The position numbers were made by a program, and so were the translations under genes. 64,000 bases of DNA from a bacterium (GTDB taxonomy: Bacteria; Bacillota_I; Bacilli_A; Izemoplasmatales; Hujiaoplasmataceae): the NCBI GenBank assembly GCA_030684695.1, contig JAUXXX010000020.1:31933-95932 (forward strand), written 5' to 3'. The notes under the pieces were generated by a model, which was not told where the DNA came from, did no database searches, and was given only the letters and a program-made list of their open reading frames with translations. Positions 25,742-34,525 of the stretch are shown piece by piece (the first letter of the stretch is position 1; each line of letters begins with the position of its first letter).

Positions 25742-25780
25742 AAGACCACTAACTTTGTCCGTTTGACATCTAGTGGTCTT
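25742..25780. terminator. Bidirectional terminator between hydA and the amidohydrolase
   Basis: AAGACCACTA and TAGTGGTCTT form a 10-bp stem with a loop of about 19 nt and a T-rich tract on the plus side. It lies between convergent genes. Confidence 0.7.
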
Positions 25781-25793
25781 ATTTTGTTATTTA

Positions 25794-27389
25794 CTATATT
25801 TGAATCATTCTACCTATTTGAGCTGCTATAGGATGGATTACTTCGTTGTTATTCACAATGATTTTCCCATTGTTTATGACATATTCAATTCCTTGAGGGG
25901 ATACATCCTTGCCTTCTTCAAACGATAATTTGTTTAGATCAAATATGACAACATCGGCATATTGACCAACTTCAAGGCTTCCTCTTTCTTTGATTTGGAA
26001 ACGCGCAGCACTCAACCCTGTCATTTTATAGATGGCTGCTTCAAGTGATGTTTGGTGATCTCTTGCCAAAGTCATAAATTTAGGAAACGCATAATAACAA
26101 GCAAAGTTTTGAACACCTGATTCTTGTTCAATCCAGGCATCAGACATATAAATACTTTGTGGATGAAGTCGTAGTTTTTCAATGATGTCTTTGTTTTGAT
26201 ATTGGTACATCAATACATTAATTTTCCCATTGGTTTTTTCAATGAGTTCTAGGTAAGTTTGAAAAGCACTTTTCTTCCATTTTTTTGCAATTTCAGTAAC
26301 TCGCAAGCCTTCTAGTTCTTTTAGCTTACCAAAAGTATTAGAAACCAACATATCTTTGAATCCAAACCCAAGAGCTTTCGTCGCCACAAAAATCTCAAGC
26401 CATAACCGAACTTTTGTAATCAATGTCTTTCTTTTTTCTTTGGGCATTCCAAGATACCATGCCGGCAACACAACAGTGATCACTGAAGCCCCAAATTCCA
26501 TAGGATACATATCAAACCCTATTTCGAATCCTTCCTTTTTTGCTTCCTCAAGGAGTTGAAGCGATTCTTCCACGGTACTCCATGATTGTTTTCCTACAAA
26601 AATTAAATGGGAGTATTGTGTTCGAACACAAGTCTTTCTCATAATTGATAATACTTCATCCATTGCTCGAAGATTATGAGCCCTTCCACCAATCGGTGGT
26701 TGATACGAAGTAGATACTTTCGAACAAGCTCTAGCGTGGAACGTTACAATCTTGTTGTGTTTTTTGACAAGTTTACAAATTTCTTCTAATTCCTCGATGG
26801 GTGCGTATTGTCCTGGTTCATACATAAGACCAAAACTTACTCCGGCTGCGCCCTCCAAAAGTGCTTGTTCGATGGAAGAAAGCATTTGAGTCATTTGTTC
26901 GTCTGTTAATGGGGATGGACTTTTTCCATTCACACCAATTCGTGCAGTCCCGTGCCCGACTAAACTTACAAGATTGACAGGCATGTGTTGATGAACCAAC
27001 GAAGACCACTGTTTAAATGAGTGATAATCCCGACCATCGTTGGTAAACAACCCTCCACCTACTAAATGAGAATAATCAGAACCTTCAAGATATCCAGCAG
27101 CTGAAAAACCGCAGTTTCCGGCGATCATCGTGGTTACTCCTTGTTTAATAAATGGCTCGAAAAATAACATATTATTATCTTTTCCAGCGAAGAAATCATT
27201 ATGTGTGTGTGCATCAATAAATCCTGGAGTGACCATCTTATTTGTACAGTCAATCATCTCTTCATCAGGCAAATCCACGCCGTCCTCCAATGAGAAAATT
27301 TTGACGATACGTTCACCTTGAATCAAAATGTTTCCTTGATAAGCTGGATTGTTTAATCCATCAATGATGGTTGCGTTTTTTAATAACAT
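25794..27389 (-). CDS. D-aminoacylase-family (N-acyl-D-amino-acid deacylase-like) amidohydrolase
   Basis: A 531-aa metal-dependent amidohydrolase. The N-terminal small beta domain (LKNATIIDGLNNPAYQGNILIQGERI) is followed by VTPGFIDAHTHNDFF near residue 55 with the first metal histidines, IAGNCGFSAAG near 92, GAAGVSFGLMYEPGQYAPIEEL near 183 and VTFHAR near 217. The C-terminus returns to the beta domain (GSLEVGQYADVVIFDL). This order matches the N-acyl-D-amino-acid deacylase family, which hydrolyses N-acyl-D-amino acids; related members act on dipeptides or other amides. The ATG at 27389 follows GAGGA, and the stop of the upstream flavoprotein gene is 2 nt before it, so the two are cotranscribed. 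Confidence 0.75.
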   Translation of the reverse strand: MLLKNATIIDGLNNPAYQGNILIQGERIVKIFSLEDGVDLPDEEMIDCTNKMVTPGFIDAHTHNDFFAGKDNNMLFFEPFIKQGVTTMIAGNCGFSAAGYLEGSDYSHLVGGGLFTNDGRDYHSFKQWSSLVHQHMPVNLVSLVGHGTARIGVNGKSPSPLTDEQMTQMLSSIEQALLEGAAGVSFGLMYEPGQYAPIEELEEICKLVKKHNKIVTFHARACSKVSTSYQPPIGGRAHNLRAMDEVLSIMRKTCVRTQYSHLIFVGKQSWSTVEESLQLLEEAKKEGFEIGFDMYPMEFGASVITVVLPAWYLGMPKEKRKTLITKVRLWLEIFVATKALGFGFKDMLVSNTFGKLKELEGLRVTEIAKKWKKSAFQTYLELIEKTNGKINVLMYQYQNKDIIEKLRLHPQSIYMSDAWIEQESGVQNFACYYAFPKFMTLARDHQTSLEAAIYKMTGLSAARFQIKERGSLEVGQYADVVIFDLNKLSFEEGKDVSPQGIEYVINNGKIIVNNNEVIHPIAAQIGRMIQI

Positions 27390-27391
27390 TG

Positions 27392-28807
27392 TTATCCTCT
27401 TTTCGCGATGTCTCTGGCAATCCAAATACCATTTGCGCTTGCCTGTGCAAGCCCTCTGGTGATTCCAGCTCCATCTCCTCCAAAATATAACCCTCGAATC
27501 ATGCTTTCAAACGAATCATTTACCTCTGGTCTTGCGGAATAAAACTTCGCTTCTACCCCATAAAACAAGGTATGTTCACTTGCAATCCCTGGAGTTACAT
27601 GATCCAGCGCTTCAATCATTTCCATAATGGCTTTCATCGATTTGTAAGGCAAGACCAATCCTAAATCACCAGGTACTGCTTCTTTTAATGTAGGAATGAC
27701 AAACCCTTCCTTGATTCGTTTATCGGTAGATCTTCTTCCTCGTTTTAAATCACCATACCGTTGAATAATAATAGAACCATTGGATAACATATTAGCTAAA
27801 CGGGATACCCCATGAGCGAACTCATTTGGTTGGTTAAATGGTTCTGTAAAACTATGACTCACCAATAAGGCAAAATTCGTGTTCTTACTTCCAAGTAGAC
27901 TATCCGTATATGCGTGACCATTTGCGAGGACAGTTCCACTATGATTTTCAATAACCACATGTCCCGATGGGTTGGAACAAAATGTTCGAACTTTTAATCC
28001 TCCACTTGTTTGATATATAAATTTACCTTCGTATAAGTGTTTGTTAATTTCTGCCATGATTTCATTGTTGGTTTCTACACGCACTCCAATATCAACATGA
28101 TTAGAATGCATGCCTATTCCCAATCGGTTACAAAGTCCAGACAACCATTTTGATCCGTCTCTTCCTGGTGTAATGATCACATATCTCGTTTTAATCATTT
28201 CTTTGTTTGCTAAAAGAACTGCCTCTACTTGATTTTGATTGACAATCACATCTTGAACTTCAGTTTTATAGACCATATCAATTTTAGTACGTAAATATTC
28301 ATAGAGATTTCGTAATATCTCTAAATTGATTTCCGTTCCAAGATGACGGACCTTTCCACGTAATAGTTTTAACCCTACAGCAAGACCTCTACGCTCGATT
28401 TCTCGTACCTTCTCGGTAGTAGGGTCGGTTATCTCTAAAGGTGCTCCAAACCCTAAATTGATTTGGTCAACATATCCAATTAATTCCTCTATTCGATCAT
28501 CATCCATATATTCAGACATCCATCCACCGTATTCACTCGTAATGTTAAATTTTCCATCTGAATACGCTCCAGCTCCACCAAAACCATTCGTGATGGAACA
28601 ATTCGGTAAACACCCGATTTCACCATTGTTACGAACCGGGCATTTTTTTAGTTTCTTTTCTAAAATCGGACAGTTTCGATGATAAATATCGTTTCCTTTA
28701 TCAATCAAAAGTACCGATAATCCCGGGTTTTTTACGGTTAATTCATACGCTGCCATGGACCCAGATGGGCCACCACCAACAATTACTACGTCGTATTCTT
28801 TTTTCAT
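27392..28807 (-). CDS. FAD-dependent oxidoreductase, COG2509-like
   Basis: A 471-aa flavoprotein. The N-terminal dinucleotide motif VVIVGGGPSGSMAAYEL is clear. It is followed by an unusual cysteine-rich stretch near residues 46-70 (NCP, KCP, GCLPNC) and NGFGGAGAYSDGKFN, which is typical of the uncharacterised COG2509 dehydrogenases. The C-terminus has the second FAD motif (GLYFGGDGAGITRGLAQASANG). The substrate is unknown. The cysteine pattern could bind metal or an iron-sulfur cluster. It is cotranscribed with the D-aminoacylase-like gene, which suggests linked catabolism, but this is only contextual. It lies directly downstream of dnaN with its own spacer. Confidence 0.75.
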   Translation of the reverse strand: MKKEYDVVIVGGGPSGSMAAYELTVKNPGLSVLLIDKGNDIYHRNCPILEKKLKKCPVRNNGEIGCLPNCSITNGFGGAGAYSDGKFNITSEYGGWMSEYMDDDRIEELIGYVDQINLGFGAPLEITDPTTEKVREIERRGLAVGLKLLRGKVRHLGTEINLEILRNLYEYLRTKIDMVYKTEVQDVIVNQNQVEAVLLANKEMIKTRYVIITPGRDGSKWLSGLCNRLGIGMHSNHVDIGVRVETNNEIMAEINKHLYEGKFIYQTSGGLKVRTFCSNPSGHVVIENHSGTVLANGHAYTDSLLGSKNTNFALLVSHSFTEPFNQPNEFAHGVSRLANMLSNGSIIIQRYGDLKRGRRSTDKRIKEGFVIPTLKEAVPGDLGLVLPYKSMKAIMEMIEALDHVTPGIASEHTLFYGVEAKFYSARPEVNDSFESMIRGLYFGGDGAGITRGLAQASANGIWIARDIAKRG

Positions 28808-28875
28808 AAAAATCGACTCCCCTCGTAAAACATAGAAATAATATCATTTTACTATGCTCTTTGCAATAATCAAAT

Positions 28876-28898
28876 TAAAAATGGAGCCGAAGCTCCAT
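28876..28898 (-). terminator. Terminator after dnaN
   Basis: ATGGAGC (28881-28887) and GCTCCAT (28892-28898) enclose a CGAA/TTCG tetraloop. On the minus strand the stem is followed by TTTTTAATTT. Confidence 0.8.
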
Positions 28899-28914
28899 CA
28901 AATGTTTATATTAT

Positions 28915-30039
28915 TTATTCCGTTCGAACAGGTAGAATTAATTGAACCAATCCTGGATCCAATTCTCCTTCAATAACGAATGGACGAATCTCTCCAGTGA
29001 ATTTGACATATACTTGTTCTGAATTAAATGTTTTTAATGCTTCCATGAAAAATTTAGCAGAGAAGGCAATTTTGATGGAAGATCCAAGGACTTTATCGAG
29101 AGGAAATACTTCTTCATTCACTTTACCAATTTCTGGAGAATTAGAAGTAATTTCGACTACATTATCAGCACGTAAATTTAATTTAACAATACTTGCGCTT
29201 CCTTCTCTAGCAGATAACAAGGAGGCACGATCAATAGCAACGAATAAATCATTTTTATTAAATTTAATCACAATTGGAAATTCTACTGGAATCAAACGAC
29301 TTGTTTCTGGGAAGTTTCCATCAAGCAATCGTGATTGGAATAACACATTTCCATATTCAAATAAAATCGATTTATGATCCAAATGAATTAAGATTTCATC
29401 TAAGTTTAATTCCAACACTTTGGATAACTCATCCAAACTTCTTGCAGGAATTACCACATTCATTTTTTCGAAGTTTGCTGGTAAATCAATATGTTTTTGG
29501 GATAAACGGAAAGAGTCGGTCGCAATCGCTGTTAATTTACCACCATCCACACGAATGTTCACACCGGTTAATATCGGACGGTTTTCAATCGCAGATGCAG
29601 CGAATGTAGTTTGACGAATCACAGATTTCATGACCTTGGCATCAATCTTAATTGGATTGTCATTTGTAATAAATTGAATGTCTGGATAATCTTCGACATT
29701 AATCATATTTAGGGTTACATCAGAATTTCCAGCTTGAATCCGTAGTGTGTTATTATCAACTACTGAAAACGCTACTTCCGTTCCATTCATTTTCCGCATG
29801 ATTTCTACAAAGTATTTTCCAGGAACTAAAATTTGTCCGACATTTTCTACTTTTAAACTTTCGTCTTTTATAGAAATCTTAATGGAGATGTCTGAATTAC
29901 TAGTAATCAATACCAGTTCATGTGGATAGACCTCAAGTTTAATTCCTTGAAGATATGGAGCGGGTGTTTTAGTGGAGAGGGCTTTTTGGGAGATTAATAG
30001 GTGATTAAGAATAACATCTTTTGCAATCGTAAAATTCAT
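28915..30039 (-). CDS. dnaN: DNA polymerase III beta subunit (sliding clamp)
   Basis: A 374-aa three-domain clamp. The start MNFTIAKDVILNHLLISQKALSTKTPAPYL and the segments LVPGKYFVEIMRKM, RPILTGVNI, ATDSFRLSQKHIDLP (near residue 174), VVIPARSLDELSKVLEL and the C-terminal end VQLILPVRTE are typical of Firmicute DnaN (about 370-380 aa). It is the processivity factor that encircles DNA. AGGAGG precedes the ATG. It follows dnaA on the same strand after a 160-nt spacer with its own -10. recF, which normally follows dnaN, is on the other side of the origin. Confidence 0.96.
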   Translation of the reverse strand: MNFTIAKDVILNHLLISQKALSTKTPAPYLQGIKLEVYPHELVLITSNSDISIKISIKDESLKVENVGQILVPGKYFVEIMRKMNGTEVAFSVVDNNTLRIQAGNSDVTLNMINVEDYPDIQFITNDNPIKIDAKVMKSVIRQTTFAASAIENRPILTGVNIRVDGGKLTAIATDSFRLSQKHIDLPANFEKMNVVIPARSLDELSKVLELNLDEILIHLDHKSILFEYGNVLFQSRLLDGNFPETSRLIPVEFPIVIKFNKNDLFVAIDRASLLSAREGSASIVKLNLRADNVVEITSNSPEIGKVNEEVFPLDKVLGSSIKIAFSAKFFMEALKTFNSEQVYVKFTGEIRPFVIEGELDPGLVQLILPVRTE

Positions 30040-30199
30040 AGTTTACCTCCTGGGCACTTCTTTATTTATTATCTTTAGCTTTTAATGATGATTGTTGTTA
30101 CGTCTGTGGAAACTGTGGAAAACAACATAATTTAGATGCTTATATTATACCATATATGGCCGTTAAAGTACATTATTTAGAAAAATGTTTTCCCCAAAA
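30040..30199 (-). promoter_or_regulatory. dnaA-dnaN spacer with dnaN promoter and DnaA-box-like sites
   Basis: On the minus strand a TATAAT -10 (30144-30149) lies 105 nt upstream of dnaN, with a poor -35. Two TGTGGAAA near-matches to the DnaA box lie around 30100-30118 between this promoter and dnaN, so dnaN may be DnaA-regulated. This could also be a secondary part of the origin. Confidence 0.5.
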
Positions 30200-31576
30200 C
30201 TACGCCTTTTTTCCACATTTTAATAAGAGCTTATCAACGTCGTCTTTTTTTGATTGATCGATTTGAATATCGTTGGTGATTTGCTCGATAGAGTAGATTA
30301 CAGTGGAATGATCGCGGTTATTAAACAACTGACCGATTTTTTTATAGGTGAGATCATACAATTCTTTTAAAATGTACATCGAAATTTGTCGAGGATAGAC
30401 ATATTGCTTGTTTCTTTTTGTTGATAATAAATCACTGGTTGTAATTCGATAGTACGAACTGACAACATCAAGTACCGTATTATAATTTCCATTATTGACG
30501 CTTTTATTCGAAATATCTTTTGAGTTAAGCAAGTTCTTTAAAGCCTCTTCCGCATTTTGAACGGTGAACTTATAATCAAATGCCGTGCAATAAAACAAAA
30601 CTCGTTTTAACGCTCCTTCTAACTCACGAACGTTGTTATCAAAGATACTTGCAATAAACTCAAGTACTTCTTCTGGAATCAAGTCTGGATTTTGGGTTTC
30701 AACTTGAAGTTTCTTCTTTAAAATTAAGATTCGATGATCCAAACTAGGACGATTAATATCAACAGTAAGTCCCCATTCAAAACGAGAAGTGAGTCGCGAC
30801 ATGATATCAAAAAGTTCAGGTGCAGGACGGTCAGAAGTAATGACGATTTGCTTATTTGCTTCTTTTAAACGTTCAAATATTTTGAAAAATTCTAGTTGAG
30901 ATTGAGTTTTACCCGCTAAGAATTGAATATCATCTACGAGTAAAATATCAATGTTTTCGTATTTTTTTGAAAATTCTTCAAATGTTTTCTTGACTGCAGC
31001 ACGACCATAATCTTCGATAAATTGGTCTGTCTTTACATACAAGACCTTTCGTTTAATGTCGTTTTCTAAAATATAGTTACCCACACATTGCATTAAGTGG
31101 GTTTTTCCAAGGCCAACATCACCAAAAATGTATAAAGGATTGGCAAATTCTCCGGGTTGATCAGCGACTTTGATGGCAGAAGTATATGCCAATCGGTTGG
31201 AAGCGCCCACAACAAAGTTATCAAAGGTATAGGAGTTGTTCAATCCTGTTTTAAAGCGTTCCTCTAATTTTGGTTCCGGAGTATTGATTTGGTACTCTTT
31301 TGTTTTTGAAATTTCTTCCGCTGCTTGATCTTTGGTAATGATTTTAAAGACATGCTTTTCTTTTAAGTGCTCGCTTAACATTCCATTGAGGCGATTTAAC
31401 CAGAAATTATCAATCTTGCTTTTAATAAACGGATTCGGAGCGATTAAATATATGTTATTGTTTACAACCTTAAAAACGTTTGAAATACTGACAAACGTTT
31501 CTTTAAAATCTTCTTCAGCAATGGATTGTTCCAATTGAGTTTTTATGTTGTTCCAGATGTTTTGAAATGTTTCCAT
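30200..31576 (-). CDS. dnaA: Chromosomal replication initiator DnaA
   Basis: A 458-aa AAA+ initiator. Domain I spans residues 1-85. After a short linker, domain III begins with YTFDNFVVGASNRLA, and Walker A GDVGLGKTHLMQ lies near 152. Walker B is ILLVDDIQFLAGK near 213, and sensor 2 lies in NVRELEGAL. The DNA-binding domain IV has the helix-turn-helix (LLSTKRNKQYVYPRQISMYIL) and the signature FNNRDHSTVIYSIE near residue 425. It binds the DnaA boxes just upstream of its own gene. GAGGGA precedes the ATG. Length is typical for Firmicutes. Confidence 0.97.
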   Translation of the reverse strand: METFQNIWNNIKTQLEQSIAEEDFKETFVSISNVFKVVNNNIYLIAPNPFIKSKIDNFWLNRLNGMLSEHLKEKHVFKIITKDQAAEEISKTKEYQINTPEPKLEERFKTGLNNSYTFDNFVVGASNRLAYTSAIKVADQPGEFANPLYIFGDVGLGKTHLMQCVGNYILENDIKRKVLYVKTDQFIEDYGRAAVKKTFEEFSKKYENIDILLVDDIQFLAGKTQSQLEFFKIFERLKEANKQIVITSDRPAPELFDIMSRLTSRFEWGLTVDINRPSLDHRILILKKKLQVETQNPDLIPEEVLEFIASIFDNNVRELEGALKRVLFYCTAFDYKFTVQNAEEALKNLLNSKDISNKSVNNGNYNTVLDVVSSYYRITTSDLLSTKRNKQYVYPRQISMYILKELYDLTYKKIGQLFNNRDHSTVIYSIEQITNDIQIDQSKKDDVDKLLLKCGKKA

Positions 31577-32019
31577 ATGTGTCCCTCATATCCTTACTAA
31601 GAATATACCACATTTTCAAGCACTTGAATCAAATAGTTTTCCACAAAAAATGTGGATAAACTTCTCTCGAAATTCTTTCTTCCACAATGAAATGTGGATA
31701 ACTAAGCGCTACATATAGCAAAAATCGGCACTTTTCCACATATCTACAAAGTCATCTATCCACAAAATTGTGGAAATGGGGATAACACGTCATCCATCCA
31801 CATTTCTATTAGGCAAGAAAGGAGAAACAATTATTTGTAGTAAAACAATCCTTTACGAAGAGATATTTCCTTAAATATACGTACGTGTGTACACAAGGGA
31901 TAGAGTTCGTCTTTACAAGAGAAACGTGAAGGGCAAAAGAATTATTGTTGACATAAAAAGTAAAATCACTTATAATGATTAAGCATGGTTTTTGAAGTAT
32001 CTGTAGGGAGGTGCCAATT
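31577..32019. other. oriC: Replication origin region (oriC), dnaA-rpmH intergenic
   Basis: This gene-free stretch carries DnaA boxes clustered at 31637-31802. Perfect TGTGGATAA boxes are at 31651-31659 and 31693-31701. Close variants are TTTTCCACA (31637-31645, 31732-31740), TCTTCCACA (31678-31686), CTATCCACA (31756-31764), TGTGGAAAT (31769-31777) and CCATCCACA (31794-31802). Gene orientation switches here from mainly minus (left) to mainly plus (right), as expected at the bidirectional origin. The right part holds the rpmH promoter. No GATC-rich or obvious 13-mer unwinding repeat is evident. Confidence 0.88.
31948..31976 (+). promoter_or_regulatory. rpmH promoter
   Basis: TTGACA (31948-31953), a 17-nt spacer and TATAAT (31971-31976) form a perfect consensus housekeeping promoter, in keeping with the high expression of ribosomal protein L34. 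Transcription would start near 31983, leaving a leader of about 37 nt that contains the GGGAGGTG ribosome-binding site. Confidence 0.88.
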
Positions 32020-32163
32020 ATGAAAAAGACCTATCAACCTAGTAAACTAAAAAGAGCTAGAACGCATGGCTTCCGCGCAAGAATGGCGAGTGCAACTGGC
32101 CGCAAGGTACTTGCAAGACGCCGCCAAGTCGGACGCAAATCCTTAACGGTTTCTGATCGTTAA
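32020..32163 (+). CDS. rpmH: 50S ribosomal protein L34
   Basis: A 47-aa highly basic protein, [18 protein letters not shown] at the start followed by [17 protein letters not shown] and ending TVSDR. It has the invariant HGFRxRM...GRxVLxxRRxxGR pattern of L34. Slightly longer than the usual 44 aa, by a short C-terminal extension. GGGAGGTG lies 5-6 nt before the ATG. It is the first gene right of oriC and is separated from rnpA by a hairpin terminator. Confidence 0.97.
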   Translation: MKKTYQPSKLKRARTHGFRARMASATGRKVLARRRQVGRKSLTVSDR

Positions 32164-32199
32164 AAACAAAATCAACCAAACCATTATATTTATACCCGT

Positions 32200-32246
32200 A
32201 ATCACCAGAATAATATAATCAATTATTTGGTGATTTTTGTTTTTTC
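32200..32246 (+). terminator. Attenuating terminator between rpmH and rnpA
   Basis: AATCACCA (32200-32207) pairs with TGGTGATT (32228-32235), with additional AATAAT/ATTATT pairing inside. The stem runs into TTTTTGTTTTTT. It lies in the rpmH-rnpA gap and should reduce rnpA transcription relative to rpmH. Confidence 0.75.
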
Positions 32247-32259
32247 TTGGGGGTACGTG

Positions 32260-32595
32260 ATGAAAAAAGAATTTAGAATCAAAAAAAGTAGTGAAATTGA
32301 ACGGATTCTCGACAAGCGCAATTCCGTTGGAAACAGTCATTTTTCACTATACAAGAAAGAAAACCATGAATTATCACATTTTCGTTTTGCAATAAGTGTC
32401 TCAAAGAAATTTGGAGGATCTGTAGAACGAAATCTTCTAAAAAGACGCGTGCGTGATATTGTGAAAGAACATCAATTTTTAACGTTTATCGAGTTCTTTA
32501 TTATTGCAAAGCCTGCCGCAAATCAATTGACGTATCAAGAAATAAAATCAGACTTAGAAAAATTATTCGCTCGAGCGAAGATACTAGAGGTATGA
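32260..32595 (+). CDS. rnpA: Ribonuclease P protein component
   Basis: A 111-aa basic protein that assists RNase P RNA in 5' maturation of tRNAs. It contains the RNR motif in SVERNLLKRRVRDIV (near residues 51-65) and the FRFAISVSKKFG strand before it. The ATG at 32260 follows GGGGGTACGTG; the longer frame from 32227 lies in the upstream terminator and is rejected. It ends 1 nt before yidC, a conserved rnpA-yidC arrangement. The RNase P RNA gene is not in the window. Confidence 0.95.
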   Translation: MKKEFRIKKSSEIERILDKRNSVGNSHFSLYKKENHELSHFRFAISVSKKFGGSVERNLLKRRVRDIVKEHQFLTFIEFFIIAKPAANQLTYQEIKSDLEKLFARAKILEV

Positions 32596-32596
32596 A

Positions 32597-33883
32597 ATGA
32601 AGAAAAATAAATGGCTTCTCTTGGTAATGGCGTTTGTACTTGTTTTAACACTTTCTGCATGTGGCGGAAGTCCAAAGGGTACCGTCTCTTATCAAAATTA
32701 TGATCAAATTATCGAAGGAACGACTACTTATAACGAAGTCATCATCTTGCTTGGCCAACCAACCACTTCTGATGTGAGTAAACATCTTACTTGGACCAAT
32801 TATCAAGTTGGAGAACAAAGTTATACATTCACCATCATCTTTACTTCAGGAAACATTGTCAAAATGCTTCCATCCGATTTATCTACGATGCCAGTAGCGT
32901 CTCCAGCACTTCAAGTAGATGTTGCCACACTCACCGATGTCGTAAATCAATTTGGTAACCCAAGTACAAACGATACTATTACCGTGATTCAGTATTCCAA
33001 AGCGGATGATATTTATGATGTTACTCTTACATTTGGAACGAACAATGTGGTTTCATCCATGACACCCATTGAGGAATCAAATTTGTTTGTTTCAGCGTAT
33101 ACCACTCCGATTGGTTTAAAAACAGGGGCTTGGGAATGGATCATCTTACAAATCGGAAGATTTACGTTCCATGCAAGCAACTTATTCGGTTTATTAGGAA
33201 ACACCTACATTTACTGGATTGGATTATTAATTATGACATTAACCATTCGTACTCTTGCATGGCCTGTCTATGCTAAATCGAATGATATGACGATTAAAAT
33301 GGGAATTGCACAACCAGAGTTAGGCCGTATCCAAGAAAAGTATCGGGGAAAAACCGATCAAGCCAGCCAGCAACGGATGCAACTAGAAACCATGGAAGTC
33401 TATAAAAAATATAAGATTAATTTCTTAGGTTGCTTAATGCCACTTGCTCAAATGCCCATCTTTATTGCGATGTACCAAGTGGTACAACGTTTCCCATTGA
33501 CTCAAACAACCGTATTTGGTTCCGATGTTTCAATCAATATTGACTTCTTATGGACAAACCTTGGAAACACCAGTTTCTGGGCAAATTTACCGTTAGCGAT
33601 TATCGTCGCTGCTACGATGTTCTTAAGCCAATGGTTGATGAATCAACGAACAAAAGCGAATACCAAAAACGTAAAATACCAAAATGCTCAAGCACAACAA
33701 ACTCAAAAAACAATGAAATATATGATGTACTTCATGACCTTAATGATGGGGTATATTGCGGTAGGTAATGCTGGTATTGCGTATTACTGGATCATCGGTA
33801 ACGTTTATCAATTATTCCAAAGTCATGTTTCTCACAAAAAAAGCGGAGCTCGTCAAGAGCAACTCCGTAATCGAGCTAACTAG
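32597..33883 (+). CDS. yidC: Membrane protein insertase YidC with N-terminal BamE/BLIP-like modules
   Basis: A 428-aa insertase for membrane proteins. A lipoprotein signal peptide ends in LTLSAC (Cys22), as in Gram-positive YidC. The Oxa1/YidC core starts near residue 175, with membrane segments near 203-222, 275-297, 328-347 and 375-402, and the conserved groove arginine in TIRTLAWPV (Arg218). Between them, residues about 32-92 and 105-155 form two modules of about 50-60 aa with the pattern YxxIxxGTTxxEVxxLLGxP and VVNQFGNPS followed by beta-strand-like segments. This is reminiscent of BamE/SmpA or BLIP-type domains. Usual Firmicute YidC is 250-300 aa and lacks these. It lies between rnpA and jag, the standard order. 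Insertase function is sure; the role of the extension is unknown. Confidence 0.93.
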   Translation: MKKNKWLLLVMAFVLVLTLSACGGSPKGTVSYQNYDQIIEGTTTYNEVIILLGQPTTSDVSKHLTWTNYQVGEQSYTFTIIFTSGNIVKMLPSDLSTMPVASPALQVDVATLTDVVNQFGNPSTNDTITVIQYSKADDIYDVTLTFGTNNVVSSMTPIEESNLFVSAYTTPIGLKTGAWEWIILQIGRFTFHASNLFGLLGNTYIYWIGLLIMTLTIRTLAWPVYAKSNDMTIKMGIAQPELGRIQEKYRGKTDQASQQRMQLETMEVYKKYKINFLGCLMPLAQMPIFIAMYQVVQRFPLTQTTVFGSDVSINIDFLWTNLGNTSFWANLPLAIIVAATMFLSQWLMNQRTKANTKNVKYQNAQAQQTQKTMKYMMYFMTLMMGYIAVGNAGIAYYWIIGNVYQLFQSHVSHKKSGARQEQLRNRAN

Positions 33884-33902
33884 TTCACTCAGGGGGATTT
33901 TT

Positions 33903-34523
33903 ATGAAATCGTTTCGTTTAGAAACCAAAAGTATTGGCGAGCAAGAAAAGAAACTTGCGGCGAAAGAATTAGGGGTCAATCCAAACTACGTCGAACTAAA
34001 AGTCGTTGAGGAGAGAAAAGGACTGTTTCACTTGAATCGTTCTTATACCATTGAAGCAACGGTGAAGTTTGATGTCATCAAAGATAGCATTGCGTATTTA
34101 AATCTCATGTTAACCAATATGGAAGTGGAAGCATTCGTTGAAGCAAGACAAGGCGAAGACCGTCAAATCATTTTTACGGTTGATACCAATGAAAATCCAT
34201 TATTGATTGGTAAAAATGGTAAAACATTGGATGCTATTCAAGTCTTAATCAAAAACTTACTAAATGTTTATACTGAAGAACACTACGTTGCACTAGTCGA
34301 TGTAGGTGGATACAAAGAACAACGTAAAAAACAATTAGAAATCCTAGCGACTAAAACAGCAAAAGATGTTGCGAGAACCAAAATAAAAGTTCGCTTAGGC
34401 AAAATGAATGCGTATGAACGTCGAGTAATTCACACTAAATTAGCAGAATGGCGTGATGTTTCAACAGAATCCGAAGGGGAAGAACCCAATCGGTATGTTG
34501 TCATCAAACCAAAGCACAAGTAA
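33903..34523 (+). CDS. jag: RNA-binding protein Jag/KhpB
   Basis: A 206-aa protein with three domains. An N-terminal Jag domain covers residues 1-52. A KH domain follows, with the loop GKNGKT in LLIGKNGKTLDAIQVL near 102-117. An R3H domain covers about 145-205 (RVIHTKLAEW and NRYVVIKP). KhpB-type proteins bind many RNAs and influence cell elongation and sporulation in Firmicutes. The ATG at 33903 has AGGGGG upstream; the longer frame lies inside yidC and is not used. The gene follows yidC as in most Gram-positive genomes and precedes pth by 2 nt. Confidence 0.92.
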   Translation: MKSFRLETKSIGEQEKKLAAKELGVNPNYVELKVVEERKGLFHLNRSYTIEATVKFDVIKDSIAYLNLMLTNMEVEAFVEARQGEDRQIIFTVDTNENPLLIGKNGKTLDAIQVLIKNLLNVYTEEHYVALVDVGGYKEQRKKQLEILATKTAKDVARTKIKVRLGKMNAYERRVIHTKLAEWRDVSTESEGEEPNRYVVIKPKHK

Positions 34524-34525
34524 AG

